DNA of 64,000 bases from an uncultured Stenotrophomonas sp. GTDB lineage: Bacteria > Pseudomonadota > Gammaproteobacteria > Xanthomonadales > Xanthomonadaceae. This document shows positions 17,590 to 27,545 of the stretch, in pieces; the stretch's first letter is position 1, and each line of letters begins with the position of its first letter. The stretch spans positions 310,001 to 374,000 of the forward strand of contig NZ_CAJYVQ010000008.1 of NCBI RefSeq assembly GCF_913778665.1, given 5' to 3'. The translations under genes and the position numbers were made by a program. The notes beneath the pieces were generated by a model. That model did no database searches. It worked only from the letters and a program-made list of their open reading frames with translations, and was not told the DNA's origin.

Positions 17590-18149
17590 AGTCCGCGCCG
17601 CTGACGCTGGTGGTGATCCTGCTTGCAGGATGCGCGACCCGGGAGCGCGTGACCACTGTCGACACCCGCAGCGAGAATGTCGGCCACCAGCGCCTGGAGC
17701 CCCATGCAGGCGGAGGTGCTGGGCAGATCCAGCCCTATACCCTGGCCGACAGCGAGGGCTACCGGATGCCGCAGTTGCACATGGCACCCGATCCGGTGGT
17801 GGGCGAGAGTGACCCGCGCACATCACTGCCGCCGACTACGGTCTGCCTGCAGGTGGTGGTGGATGCGCAGGGCAGCGTTGAACGCAGCATGCCGCTGACC
17901 GACCGGAGCGAATGCAGCGCGGGTGGAGCGCCGGAGAATGCGCCCCTGCTGCAGGCCGCGCAGGAGGCGGTGGCGACGTGGCAGTACAAGCCCGCAGCGG
18001 TCTGTCACTTCGCAGCGGGCAAGGTGCCGGCGGATCGCGGCGACTGCCGCAGCGCCGAGCGCGTCGAGCCGGTGGCCGTCACCCTGCAGTACGCCTTCAC
18101 CTTCGAGATCGTGAAAGGCAAGCATGTCGTGCGCACGCAGGGCCGGTAG
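17586..18149 (+). CDS. Lipoprotein of the BlaI/M56 operon
   Basis: This 187-residue lipoprotein has signal peptide and lipobox LLAGC (Cys16). The mature part contains TTVCLQVVVDAQGSVERSMP and QAAQEAVATWQYKPAAVC, which resemble a TonB_C-type energy-transducer fold, and several Cys residues. It overlaps the M56 gene by 4 bp and is probably its co-expressed partner in the envelope. No specific function is recognised. Ends of similar TonB-like domains in both proteins suggest they may share a ligand or interact; that is inference. Confidence 0.75.
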   Translation: MKSAPLTLVVILLAGCATRERVTTVDTRSENVGHQRLEPHAGGGAGQIQPYTLADSEGYRMPQLHMAPDPVVGESDPRTSLPPTTVCLQVVVDAQGSVERSMPLTDRSECSAGGAPENAPLLQAAQEAVATWQYKPAAVCHFAAGKVPADRGDCRSAERVEPVAVTLQYAFTFEIVKGKHVVRTQGR

Positions 18150-18182
18150 CGCGCGCATGCCCGGCGAGCGAAGCGGCGCGTG

Positions 18183-18983
18183 TCAGGCCCCGCCCTGGAT
18201 GTTGGCCTTCACCGCCGGCTGCATCAGCGCCGGTTCGGCCAGCGTGGCATCGCGGGCCTGGCGCACGCTGACGAACTCGGCCTCGGCCACGCCGTCATGC
18301 ACGTGGATGTTGTGCGCGCGTTGTTCGCCGATGGTGGTTTCGTTGGCGAAATCACGACCGCCCGGACCGTAGTCGTGGCAGACGAATACGCGGGTGGCGT
18401 CGGGCAGGGCCAGCAGGCGCTGGATCGAGCGGTACAGCTGCGCGGCATCGCCGCCCGGGAAATCGCACCGGGCGGTGCCGCCGTCTGGCATGAACAGCGA
18501 GTCGCCGGTGAACAGTGCATCGCCGATCAGGTAGGCGACGCTGTCGCTGGTATGGCCGGGCACGGCGATCACGCGTCCATCCAGTCCGCCAAGGGCGAAG
18601 GTCTCGCCATCGCTGAACAGGTGGTCGAAGATGTCATCCGCAGCAGGAAGCTGCAGACCATAGCGTGGTGCAAACGTGGCCTGCACCGCACGGATGCCTT
18701 CGCCGATGGCGAGCGTGGCCTGCGGAAAGCGCTGCTTGAGGCGACGCCCCGCCGACACATGGTCGGCGTGGGCGTGGGTTTCCAGCAGCCAGCGCAGTTG
18801 CAGGCCCTGCTGTTCGATGGCCTGCAGCACCTCGCGCAGCGGTGACTCGCTGCTGGCATCGGTGTCCGGGTCGTAGTCCAGGACCGGGTCGATCAGCGCG
18901 GCCTCGCCGCTGGCCGGGTCGCTGGCCAGGTAGCTGAAGGTATTGCTGTCACGGTGGAAGAACGACTGCACCTGGACTGACAT
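18183..18983 (-). CDS. Metallo-beta-lactamase-fold hydrolase, persulfide dioxygenase-like (Blh/ETHE1 group)
   Basis: The 266-residue cytosolic protein has the metal motif THAHADHVSAG (His70, His72, Asp74, His75), GHTSDSVAYLIGDALFTGDSL, and GTARCDFPGG, the last being characteristic of the ETHE1/Blh persulfide dioxygenase branch. Such enzymes oxidise glutathione persulfide in sulfide detoxification with a single iron. The usual sulfurtransferase or BigR regulator genes are not next to it. It follows the nuclease gene on the same strand with an 11-bp gap, so the two may be co-transcribed. A glyoxalase II role is less likely. Confidence 0.82.
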   Translation of the reverse strand: MSVQVQSFFHRDSNTFSYLASDPASGEAALIDPVLDYDPDTDASSESPLREVLQAIEQQGLQLRWLLETHAHADHVSAGRRLKQRFPQATLAIGEGIRAVQATFAPRYGLQLPAADDIFDHLFSDGETFALGGLDGRVIAVPGHTSDSVAYLIGDALFTGDSLFMPDGGTARCDFPGGDAAQLYRSIQRLLALPDATRVFVCHDYGPGGRDFANETTIGEQRAHNIHVHDGVAEAEFVSVRQARDATLAEPALMQPAVKANIQGGA

Positions 18984-18994
18984 TGGAACGCTCC

Positions 18995-19819
18995 TCAGCG
19001 CGTGCCAAGCACGCGGTTCAGCAACTGCGCCAGGTTCTCGCCGGCCAGTCGCAGCTGCGCTTCGGCCAGCGGCCGGTAGCGCTCGGTGTATTCATCACCG
19101 ATTTTACGCGTGGCCGGATAAACGCCAGCTTGCATGGAAATGCGGCAGCTGGCCTCGGCCCACGTCTGCGGGTCGCGCTGCGGATTGGACTGGCGTGCCA
19201 GCTTCGGCGCGCGCAGTCCCTGCAGCAGCGGCAGGTAGCTGTTGTCGTCCAGCTTGCGGGTGTTGAGCATGCCGCTGTCCCACAGCGAGTGCAGGTTGGT
19301 ACCGCGGTTGCCGAACTGCAGCTGGAAGTCGTTGCCGCCCTTGTCGTGCGCATAGCCGGCGTGCATCGGCTGGTGGATGTCGCCGACCAGGTGAACGACG
19401 AACTTCAGCGCCTGCAGGCGCTCACCGTCGGTCAGGCTGCGGTCGCCGAGGATGGCACTCTGCGCCTTCAGTGCCTCGACGATGCAGTTGCCGTTCCTGC
19501 AGTGCTTGGGTGCCTCGTAGTGGCAATCGTCTTCGGCGATGTTGACGTAGTGCCAGCCGGCCGAGCGACGGCCCAGGCCGGGGTCCTTGGCGCGCAGCTG
19601 GTCGGCCCAGGGCGCGATGCTGGCCAGGGTCGCGTCGGGCTCGGTGGCCAGCAGGCGGTCTACTTCGGCGCGGGCAGCGGGGTTGAGACGGGCGTCGGCG
19701 ACTTCGGCGACAAGGCGGTGGCCTTGTGCGCCCCAGGCATGGGCCGGGGCGGCGACGGACAGCAGGGCCGGCGCCAGGGCGGCGGCCAGGAACAGGGAGT
19801 GCAGGGCTTTCATGCGCAT
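18995..19819 (-). CDS. S1/P1-type zinc nuclease, secreted
   Basis: The 274-residue protein has a signal peptide cleaved after AHA, leaving Trp29 as mature residue 1 (WGAQGH), which is required because its amino group binds zinc in S1/P1 nucleases. Further ligands are in HYVNI and the FVVHLVGDIHQPMHAG...GGNDF block. Members cut single-stranded DNA and RNA; an enzyme of this type (SmNuc1) is known from S. maltophilia. Conserved Cys pairs (CHY...HCRNGNC) suggest disulfides. It is divergent from the GGDEF gene across a 107-bp shared promoter region. Confidence 0.93.
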   Translation of the reverse strand: MRMKALHSLFLAAALAPALLSVAAPAHAWGAQGHRLVAEVADARLNPAARAEVDRLLATEPDATLASIAPWADQLRAKDPGLGRRSAGWHYVNIAEDDCHYEAPKHCRNGNCIVEALKAQSAILGDRSLTDGERLQALKFVVHLVGDIHQPMHAGYAHDKGGNDFQLQFGNRGTNLHSLWDSGMLNTRKLDDNSYLPLLQGLRAPKLARQSNPQRDPQTWAEASCRISMQAGVYPATRKIGDEYTERYRPLAEAQLRLAGENLAQLLNRVLGTR

Positions 19820-19926
19820 ATTCTAGCGGGGTGTCACAGGCCCGGGCTTGACCGGGTCGGGCGTTCGCCACATGGCCTTGATGCGCCGACCGCTAGGGTG
19901 ACCCGGGCACATGCGGGGAGGGGCCG

Positions 19927-21054
19927 ATGGCGATCACCGACAGGCGCATCATGGCCGGGCATCCCGATGACGACGGGTTTGCCGCCGCGTTCAACGCCCA
20001 GGTGGTCTGGCGCATGCGCTGGGCCTGCGCGGTTGCCGGCGCGCTGTCGCTGGGGTTTGCCGTGCTGGACACGTTCTGGCTGCCTGCCGAGGTCCACGCG
20101 ATGGTGTTGCGCTGGCGGCTGGGCGTGCTGCTGCCGGTACTGCTGCTGGGCGTCGTGCTGACCTTCGTGCCGGTACTGCGGCGCCACCTGCAGTGGTTGG
20201 GTGGCAGCGTCGTGCTGGTGAGCGGGCTGGCGCTGGTGACGATGATCTGGACCGCGCACCGCGCCGGCGTGAACTACCCCTACGAAGGCATCAGCCTGTT
20301 CCTGCTGCTGAACTATTTCCTGTGCGGGTTGCGCTTCGGGGTCGCGACGCTGACGGGCACGCTGATCGCGCTGGCGTTCGTGCTGGCCGAGCTGCAGGTC
20401 GGCCGGCACTGGGCGCAGATGCTGCAGAGCGTGATGTTTGTCCTGGCCAGCAACCTGGCCGGCATTGTCGGCAGCTACATCTCCGAACGGCAGACGCGCG
20501 CCACGTGGCGGGCCGAGCAGCGCCTTGATGCGTTGGCCAACCACGATGGCCTGACCGGCCTGCTCAACCGCCGCGCCTTCGATCGCCGGGCCAACCAGAT
20601 CTTCCAGCGCTATCTGCGTACACCGCATGCGCGTGGCGCACTGCGCATCGCCATGATCGATATCGACTACTTCAAGCGCTACAACGACCACCACGGTCAT
20701 CCCGCCGGCGACACCGTCCTGCATGCGGTGGCAACCACCCTGGCCGCGCAGTTGCGCGGTAGCGACTCGGTGGTCGCGCGCTATGGCGGCGAAGAGTTCG
20801 TGGCGCTGGGGCATTGGGTGCCGGGAGAGCCTGAATCGGCGCCGTTCGAGCAGTTGCGGAAGCAGGTGCAGGCGCTCGCGATCGCGCATGCCGACTCGGA
20901 TGCGGCGCCAGTGGTCAGCGTGAGCATCGGCGTCGCGCGCTGGCATGACGACGGTGGCGACACGCTGGAACAGGCGTTGGCGCGCGCCGACGCGGCGCTG
21001 TATCGCGCCAAGGAAGGCGGTCGCAACCGGGTGGAAGTGGCGGCAGACCAATGA
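19927..21054 (+). CDS. Membrane-bound diguanylate cyclase (GGDEF)
   Basis: The 375-residue protein has about six membrane helices (roughly 30-185) and a GGDEF domain with ANHDGLTGLLNRRAFD, DIDYFKRYND and active-site GGEEF (287-291), so it should make cyclic di-GMP from GTP. The inhibitory I-site is not in standard register: RGSD is separated from GGEEF by six residues instead of five, so product inhibition may be absent. The N-terminal membrane region is probably the sensor; its ligand is unknown. It is monocistronic, followed by a REP hairpin and a terminator. Confidence 0.9.
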   Translation: MAITDRRIMAGHPDDDGFAAAFNAQVVWRMRWACAVAGALSLGFAVLDTFWLPAEVHAMVLRWRLGVLLPVLLLGVVLTFVPVLRRHLQWLGGSVVLVSGLALVTMIWTAHRAGVNYPYEGISLFLLLNYFLCGLRFGVATLTGTLIALAFVLAELQVGRHWAQMLQSVMFVLASNLAGIVGSYISERQTRATWRAEQRLDALANHDGLTGLLNRRAFDRRANQIFQRYLRTPHARGALRIAMIDIDYFKRYNDHHGHPAGDTVLHAVATTLAAQLRGSDSVVARYGGEEFVALGHWVPGEPESAPFEQLRKQVQALAIAHADSDAAPVVSVSIGVARWHDDGGDTLEQALARADAALYRAKEGGRNRVEVAADQ

Positions 21055-21099
21055 CCGGCAATCGATCCGTTCCATGTAGTCACGGCAACGCGCCCGTCG

Positions 21100-21122
21100 G
21101 TAGATCCACGCCATGCGTGGAT
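21100..21122 (+). repeat. SMAG/REP hairpin (GTAGATCCACGC class)
   Basis: The GTAG head is followed by ATCCACGC-CAT-GCGTGGAT. It is the same sequence as at 2679 and lies 46 bp after the GGDEF stop. Confidence 0.9.
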
Positions 21123-21137
21123 GAACCATCCCGTCGG

Positions 21138-21165
21138 AAAAAAAGGCCCCGGCAAATGCCGGGGC
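21138..21165 (-). terminator. Terminator of ompW (minus strand)
   Basis: The stem GCCCCGGCA/TGCCGGGGC has an A-run on its plus-strand left side. Read on the minus strand, the hairpin is followed by seven T residues, as expected for an intrinsic terminator of the ompW transcript. Confidence 0.85.
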
Positions 21166-21230
21166 AACATGCTGCTAGGGTGCTGGTAACGCGGTGGGCG
21201 GAGGCGAAGCCCCCGCCGTGAAAACACCGC

Positions 21231-21860
21231 TTAGAACTTGAAGACGTACGACGCGCCGTAAACCAGCGGATCAATGTTGACCGTGCCGATCTTCTCGCCG
21301 TTCAACTTCACCTTGCTGTCGATGTCGATCCAGCGCATGTCCACGCGCAGGGCGCCCTTCTCGCCGATCGCAAAGTCGACGCCGGCATGTGCGGCCAGGC
21401 CCCACGAATCCTGCAGCTTCAGCTTGCTGCCGGCCAGCGCGCCGGTGGTGTCTTCGCTGAAGAAGGTCGTGTAGTTCACGCCGGCGCCGATGAACGGCGA
21501 CACCTTGCCCTTGCTGTTGAAGTGATACTGCAGGGTCACCACCGGCGGCAGCTGCTTGGTGCTGCCCACGCGGCCCAGACCGTTGATGTTGATGTCATGC
21601 TTGAACGGGAGTGCGGCCAGCACTTCGATGCCCAGGTTGTCGGCGATGAAGTACTCGCCGGTGATGGTCGGCTTGACGTCGTTGTCGACGTCGACCTTCA
21701 GGGTGTGGCCGGCCAGCCAGCCGTTGTTCGACTTCGGCGCCACCTGGTGGACGCCGGCCGAGACGGTCCAGTCACCCTTGGACTGGGCCATGGCCGGGGC
21801 GGCGGCGAAGGACAGGGCGGCGGCCAGGCCGGCCAGGATCAGGGGGGAGGTCATGCGCAT
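21231..21860 (-). CDS. ompW: OmpW-family outer-membrane protein
   Basis: This 209-residue protein has a signal peptide (cleavage after AMAQ, about residue 25) and an eight-stranded barrel pattern ending in the aromatic YGASYVFKF. OmpW-specific stretches include WTVSAGVHQVAP, NLGIEVLAALPFKHD and PPVVTLQYHF. OmpW forms a small hydrophobic channel. A perfect ANR/FNR box lies 61-74 bp upstream, matching the known oxygen-linked control of ompW in other bacteria. The first of two ATGs (21860) is preferred because GAGA lies 8 bp upstream. A minus-strand terminator follows. Confidence 0.93.
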   Translation of the reverse strand: MRMTSPLILAGLAAALSFAAAPAMAQSKGDWTVSAGVHQVAPKSNNGWLAGHTLKVDVDNDVKPTITGEYFIADNLGIEVLAALPFKHDININGLGRVGSTKQLPPVVTLQYHFNSKGKVSPFIGAGVNYTTFFSEDTTGALAGSKLKLQDSWGLAAHAGVDFAIGEKGALRVDMRWIDIDSKVKLNGEKIGTVNIDPLVYGASYVFKF

Positions 21861-21920
21861 GGGGGTGATCTCGTTGCTGGGTGGATGGCGACAGTCTCGG
21901 CCTCACGCCGCGCTAACGCT

Positions 21921-23058
<1,138 letters not shown>

Positions 23059-23080
23059 GGCCGGCGAAGATCGCACGCGG

Positions 23081-23108
23081 ACCCCGGCCTGGCCGGGGTT
23101 CGTCGTTT
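23081..23108 (+). terminator. Terminator after gap
   Basis: The stem ACCCCGG.../...CCGGGGT with a very small loop is followed by TCGTCGTTT, 22 bp after the gap stop. Confidence 0.7.
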
Positions 23109-23183
23109 ATGGGGCCAGCCCTGTCGTAGCATGGCCCGGTTGACCGCTGCCGCTGGGGCGCGGGATCGCAATGGAAGCACGCA

Positions 23184-25805
23184 ATGGAAGCATTGATAGC
23201 CCTGGTCGTACTGGTCCTGCTGGCCATCCCGCTGCTGCTGGTGGTGGCGCTGGTGATGATTGCCGGCCTGCGCCGCCGTGTGGCCGCGCTGGAAGGTGTC
23301 CTGGCCGTCCGGCCTGCCGCTGCGGCCACCGCCACCGAAGCGGCGCCTGCTCGGCCGGCGGCGGCGGCGACACCACAACCGCCGCCGGCGCCGCAGCCGC
23401 CGGTGTCTGAAGCCCCGCCTGCCGAGACGCCTGCGCCCCGTCCCGTCACGCCGCCGCCGGTACCGGTGGCGCCACCGCTGCCGGCCGAACCGGCATTGCC
23501 GAATTTCATCGAACGCGGCATCGGCGCGGTCAAGCGGTGGTTCACCGAAGGCAACGTGCCGGTGAAGATCGGCATGCTCGTGCTGCTGGCCGGTGTCGCC
23601 GCGCTGCTCAAGTACGTCAGTGACCAGGGCTGGCTGGTGCTGCCGATCGAACTGCGCCTGGCCGGTGTCACCGTGGGTGCGCTGGGCCTGCTGGCGTTCG
23701 GCTGGCACCAGCGCGAGCGCCGGCGCCTGTTCGCACTGGCACTGCAGGGCGGTGCCATTGGCGTGCTGCTGCTGACCATCTTCGCCGCGTTCAAACGGTT
23801 CGAGTTGCTCAACCCCGGGTTTGCCTTCGCCAGTTCGATCGCGCTGGTGGCAGGCCTGTGCGTGCTTGCGGTGGTGCAGAACTCGCGAACGCTGGCGGTG
23901 CTGGGCATCCTGGCCGGCTTCATGGCGCCGCTGTGGCTGTCCACCGGCAGCGGCAACCATGTGGGGCTGTTCAGCTACTACGCCGTGCTCAATGCCGGCA
24001 TCTTCGCCATCGCCTGGTTCCGCCCGTGGCGCGCGCTGAACCTGCTCGGATTCGCCTTCACCTTCGGCATCGGTACGTTCTGGGGCGTGCTGCAGTACGC
24101 ACCGGACAAGTTCGGCAGTACCGAACCGTTCCTGCTGCTGTTCTTTGCCTTCTACCTGCTGATCCCACTGTTGTACGCACGCCGGCAGCCGGCCGGGCGC
24201 CGCGATCTGGTCGACGGCAGCCTGGTGTTCGGTACGCCGCTGGTCGCGTTCTCGCTGCAGGCCGGCATGCTGCATGAGCAGCCGATGACGCTGGCATTGT
24301 GCGCGCTGGGGCTGGCGGCGATCTACGCAGTGCTGGCGTGGGCGTTGATCAAGCGTGCGTCGTACACCGTGCTGGCGCAGTCGCATGCGGTGTTGGCGGT
24401 GGGCTTTGCCACGCTGGCGGTACCGCTGGCGCTGTCGGCACGCGCCACCGGTGCCGTATTCGCGTTGGAAGGTGCCGGCCTGGCCTGGCTGGGGCTGCGC
24501 CAGAAACGCTGGCTGCCACAGGTGTCCGGTGCCTTGCTGCAGCTCGGCGCTGCGTTCGCCTTCGTGGCTGGCGGCGACCACTGGCACGAGGACCTGCGTT
24601 TCCTGCTCAATCCGACCGCCATCGGCGCGCTGTTGCTGGCACTGGCGGGATTCGCCTCGGCCTGGAGCTATCAGCGCAGGCCCCGGCACGAGATCGCACT
24701 GGTCTACTACCTGTGGGGCCTGCTGTGGTGGCTGGGTGGCCTGGCGCACGAGATCATCCGCTTCTTCCCGTATCGCAGCGAAGTGGATGCGCTGCTGGTA
24801 CTGGCTGCAGTCACCGCATGGTTGGCGGCCGAGATGCAGCGCCGGCAACCGGCGCGCGCGCTGGGGGTGACCGCGCTGGTGATGCTGGCGCTGGCCTTCC
24901 CGCTGGCCCTGCTGCAGAGCGATGCGCATCAGCAGCCGTTTGCCGGCTACGGCGCACTGGCCTGGGCGTTGTTTGCCGTGCTGGGTGTGCGCACCCTGCT
25001 GTGCCTGCGCCAGGGCGGCGACACCGTGGCACGCATCGCGCAGTTCCTGTGGTGGCTGCTGTGGCCGTCGCTGCTCTCGTTGCTGGCGCTGTGGGGCGGT
25101 GGCGAGGCCAACCTGGCGCAGGGCTGGACCACCTTGCTGGTCACACTGCCGTGGCTGCTGATGGCGGCCCTGTCGCTGTGGCGCTGGAACGCGCTGCGTT
25201 GGCCGCTGGGTGAAGCGTTCGACAGCGTGCGCGCGCTGCTGCAGTGCGTGCTGTTCGGCCTGTTGTCGGTCGGCTGGCTGTTCGGCCAGCTGTTGCCGGG
25301 CGATGCCGCGCCACTGCTGTGGCTGCCGGTACTGAACCCGGCCGAGATCGGGCAGTGGCTGAGCCTGCTGCTGCTGGTGCGCTGGCTGTACAGTGACCAG
25401 GCGCCGCAGGCCCTGCTGAACATCCGCATGCCGCTGCTGTCACTGGCAACCTTCGTCGCATTGACCAGTGTGGTGCTGCACGGCGTGCACCAGTGGGGTG
25501 GCCTGGCGTGGAATGCGTCGATGTTGCGCTTCAGCCTGGCGCAGACCAGCCTGACCGTGCTGTGGAGCGTGCTCGGCGTGATCGCCTGGGTGTGGGGCTC
25601 GCGTCGCGGCCAGCGCGTGCTGTGGATGGTGGGTGCGGTGCTGATGGGCGTGGTGCTGGCCAAACTCGTGATTGTCGATCGCCAGCATCTGGGCAACCTG
25701 CTGGGTATCGCATCGTTCATCGCCTACGGCCTGCTGTGCACGGTCGTGGGCTATCTGGCACCGGCACCGCCCAGCGCGGCGCCGGCCGTGGAGGAAAAGC
25801 AATGA
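23184..25805 (+). CDS. DUF2339 multi-pass membrane protein
   Basis: This 873-residue protein has one N-terminal helix, a long Pro/Ala-rich linker (about 45-105), then GNVPVKIGMLVLLAGVAALLKY, the signature start of the DUF2339 membrane region. More than twenty helices follow to the C-terminus. The function of DUF2339 proteins is unknown. It overlaps the following DUF3999 gene by 4 bp (ATGA), a pairing that recurs in other proteobacteria and suggests a shared envelope role. Pro-rich low complexity sits just before the first core helix. Confidence 0.88.
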   Translation: MEALIALVVLVLLAIPLLLVVALVMIAGLRRRVAALEGVLAVRPAAAATATEAAPARPAAAATPQPPPAPQPPVSEAPPAETPAPRPVTPPPVPVAPPLPAEPALPNFIERGIGAVKRWFTEGNVPVKIGMLVLLAGVAALLKYVSDQGWLVLPIELRLAGVTVGALGLLAFGWHQRERRRLFALALQGGAIGVLLLTIFAAFKRFELLNPGFAFASSIALVAGLCVLAVVQNSRTLAVLGILAGFMAPLWLSTGSGNHVGLFSYYAVLNAGIFAIAWFRPWRALNLLGFAFTFGIGTFWGVLQYAPDKFGSTEPFLLLFFAFYLLIPLLYARRQPAGRRDLVDGSLVFGTPLVAFSLQAGMLHEQPMTLALCALGLAAIYAVLAWALIKRASYTVLAQSHAVLAVGFATLAVPLALSARATGAVFALEGAGLAWLGLRQKRWLPQVSGALLQLGAAFAFVAGGDHWHEDLRFLLNPTAIGALLLALAGFASAWSYQRRPRHEIALVYYLWGLLWWLGGLAHEIIRFFPYRSEVDALLVLAAVTAWLAAEMQRRQPARALGVTALVMLALAFPLALLQSDAHQQPFAGYGALAWALFAVLGVRTLLCLRQGGDTVARIAQFLWWLLWPSLLSLLALWGGGEANLAQGWTTLLVTLPWLLMAALSLWRWNALRWPLGEAFDSVRALLQCVLFGLLSVGWLFGQLLPGDAAPLLWLPVLNPAEIGQWLSLLLLVRWLYSDQAPQALLNIRMPLLSLATFVALTSVVLHGVHQWGGLAWNASMLRFSLAQTSLTVLWSVLGVIAWVWGSRRGQRVLWMVGAVLMGVVLAKLVIVDRQHLGNLLGIASFIAYGLLCTVVGYLAPAPPSAAPAVEEKQ

Positions 25806-27178
25806 GGACGTGGAGCAGAGCGCTGCTGCCGGCACTGTTCGGCCTGCTGGGCGCCGTCGCGGTGCAGGCCGCCGATTATCGGACGCAGTACGCCGAGCAA
25901 TGGCCGCTGACCTTGTCCAGCGCGCAGTCCGGTGCCTACCGCGTCGTGCTGGAGCCAGCGATCTACCGTCGTGCCGGTGCGGCCGATCTGGGTGACCTGC
26001 AGGTGTTCAACGCCGCCGGCCAGTCATTGCCTTCGGCGCTGCTGGCACCCGATCAGCCGCTGGCGCAGCCGCCGGTACAGCGTGAACTACCGTGGTTCGT
26101 GCTGCCGCCGCTGGCCGAAGCGCAGCGCAACGATCTGCAGCTGCTGACCGAGCGTGATACCGACGGCCGCGTGCGCCGGGTCGAGGCACGCGTGAGTGGC
26201 AGTGCGGTGGCGAACGGGCAAGGCGGTTGGTTGATCGACGCCAGCGTGCTCGGCCAGCAGCCGGTGGCGGCCCTGGTGCTGGACTGGGCCGACGCCGGCC
26301 AGCCGCTGCAGGCGCAGGTGCAGCTGGATGCGAGCGACGACCTGCAGCATTGGCGTTTGATCGGGCGTGACATCCCGCTGGTGGACCTGCAGCGCGCCGG
26401 CAAGCGCTTGCTGCAGCGTCGCCTGCAGGTGGATGGCGAGGCACGCTACCTTCGCGTGCTGGCACAGGGCGACGCACGCCTGCCGTCCCTGCGCAGCGTG
26501 CTGGCCGAATTGCCGCCGGCGCCGGCCACCGTACCGTGGGAATGGCTGTCGCTGGAACCGACGTCGAGCGGCAAGGGCGAGTACACCTTCGAGCTGGACG
26601 GTCGTTTCCCGGTGGCGCGTGCCGACGTGGCCAGCACTGACAACAGCCTGGTGCAGTGGACGCTGTTCAGCCGTGATGATCCGGGCGCGGAGTGGCAGCG
26701 GCGCAGTGCGCCGTGGATCGCTTACCAGCTGCAGCAGGGCGCGCAGGGCCAGCGCCAGCAGTCGGCGGCGCAGCCGCTGGGGGACGTGCATCGTGACCGC
26801 TACTGGAAGCTGGTGGCCAACCCTGCAGAAACCGGGACGGCGCCTACCCTGCGCCTGGGCTACCAGCCGGAAGTGTTGGTGTTCCTGAGCCAAGGCGCTG
26901 CGCCGTATGCGCTGGCGGTGGGCAGTACGACTGCGCGCCGGGTGGAAGCCCCGATCGGTGTGCTGATCGAGGAGCTGCGGCAGCGCAATGATCCTGCTTG
27001 GCAGCCGACGCTGGCACGCCTGGAAGGCAGCGCGGAGCCGCTGGCCGGCGACGCCGCGCTGAAGCCGCAGCACGACTGGAAAGCTTGGTTGCTGTGGGCA
27101 TTGCTGGGCCTGGGCGTGCTGGTGGTGGGCGGTCTGGCGCTCAGCTTGCTTCGGCAGAAGCCTGCGCCTTCGGCGTAG
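25802..27178 (+). CDS. DUF3999 envelope protein
   Basis: The 458-residue protein has a signal peptide (about residues 1-23), a large beta-rich periplasmic region containing DYRTQYAEQWPL, PWFVLPPLAEAQRNDLQLLTERD-like blocks, and one C-terminal transmembrane helix (about 430-450). This is the DUF3999 layout; members accompany DUF2339 proteins and have no known activity. ATG 25802 overlaps the DUF2339 stop; the longer open frame upstream lies inside that gene. A 624-bp intergenic region packed with palindromic repeats follows. Confidence 0.86.
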   Translation: MRTWSRALLPALFGLLGAVAVQAADYRTQYAEQWPLTLSSAQSGAYRVVLEPAIYRRAGAADLGDLQVFNAAGQSLPSALLAPDQPLAQPPVQRELPWFVLPPLAEAQRNDLQLLTERDTDGRVRRVEARVSGSAVANGQGGWLIDASVLGQQPVAALVLDWADAGQPLQAQVQLDASDDLQHWRLIGRDIPLVDLQRAGKRLLQRRLQVDGEARYLRVLAQGDARLPSLRSVLAELPPAPATVPWEWLSLEPTSSGKGEYTFELDGRFPVARADVASTDNSLVQWTLFSRDDPGAEWQRRSAPWIAYQLQQGAQGQRQQSAAQPLGDVHRDRYWKLVANPAETGTAPTLRLGYQPEVLVFLSQGAAPYALAVGSTTARRVEAPIGVLIEELRQRNDPAWQPTLARLEGSAEPLAGDAALKPQHDWKAWLLWALLGLGVLVVGGLALSLLRQKPAPSA

Positions 27179-27243
27179 GTTCCGGCGAACGGCGCAGCCC
27201 CTGGTGGGTGGGCGGTTGGTCGCGTAGAGCAGAAGCCGCGCTT

Positions 27244-27347
27244 GGCCGGCCGGGTGGGTTGTCTGGGGGACGCCGTAAATACGTCCCTGTAGGCTCGGTC
27301 GCCGCATCCATGCGGCTCACGCCCCCAGCCAACCCACCCGCCCGGCC
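27244..27347 (+). repeat. Three-helix palindromic element, copy 1
   Basis: Outer arms (27244-27269 and 27322-27347) pair as GGGTGGGTTG..CTGGGGG with CCCCCAG..AACCCACCC. They enclose the core GACGCCGTAAAT and the hairpin GCCGCAT-CC-ATGCGGC (27301-27316). It is followed by TTTGACAG at 27348, a tail shared by all copies. AGCAGAAGC at 27228-27236 is the only trace of the upstream hexamer tract seen at other copies. Confidence 0.85.
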
Positions 27348-27429
27348 TTTGACAGTTTCCGGTTGCGTCCGCCCACGTAGAAGAAAAAAGAAAATCAAAA
27401 GCGGGTCGCGCGCTGCGCGCACTCGCTGC

Positions 27430-27470
27430 GGGGTCAGGTCCGTTTTCCGCAGGAAAGCCGATCTGACCCC
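27430..27470. repeat. GGGGTC-family palindrome
   Basis: GGGGTCAGGTC pairs imperfectly with GATCTGACCCC, with an inner TTTTCC/GGAAA stem. It lies between three-helix elements 1 and 2, and is unusual among the copies in not directly following a gene. Confidence 0.8.
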
Positions 27471-27545
27471 GTTCTTTCTCCATCCGACATCAGAAACCGC
27501 TCTTGCCTTCGCTTTTGCCATCTGCTCGCCTCATGAACCTGTCGA

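Noticed and set aside
19834..21129. 431-codon minus-strand frame opposite the GGDEF gene
   Set aside because: It is the reverse frame of a clear diguanylate cyclase; its start would lie in the REP hairpin.
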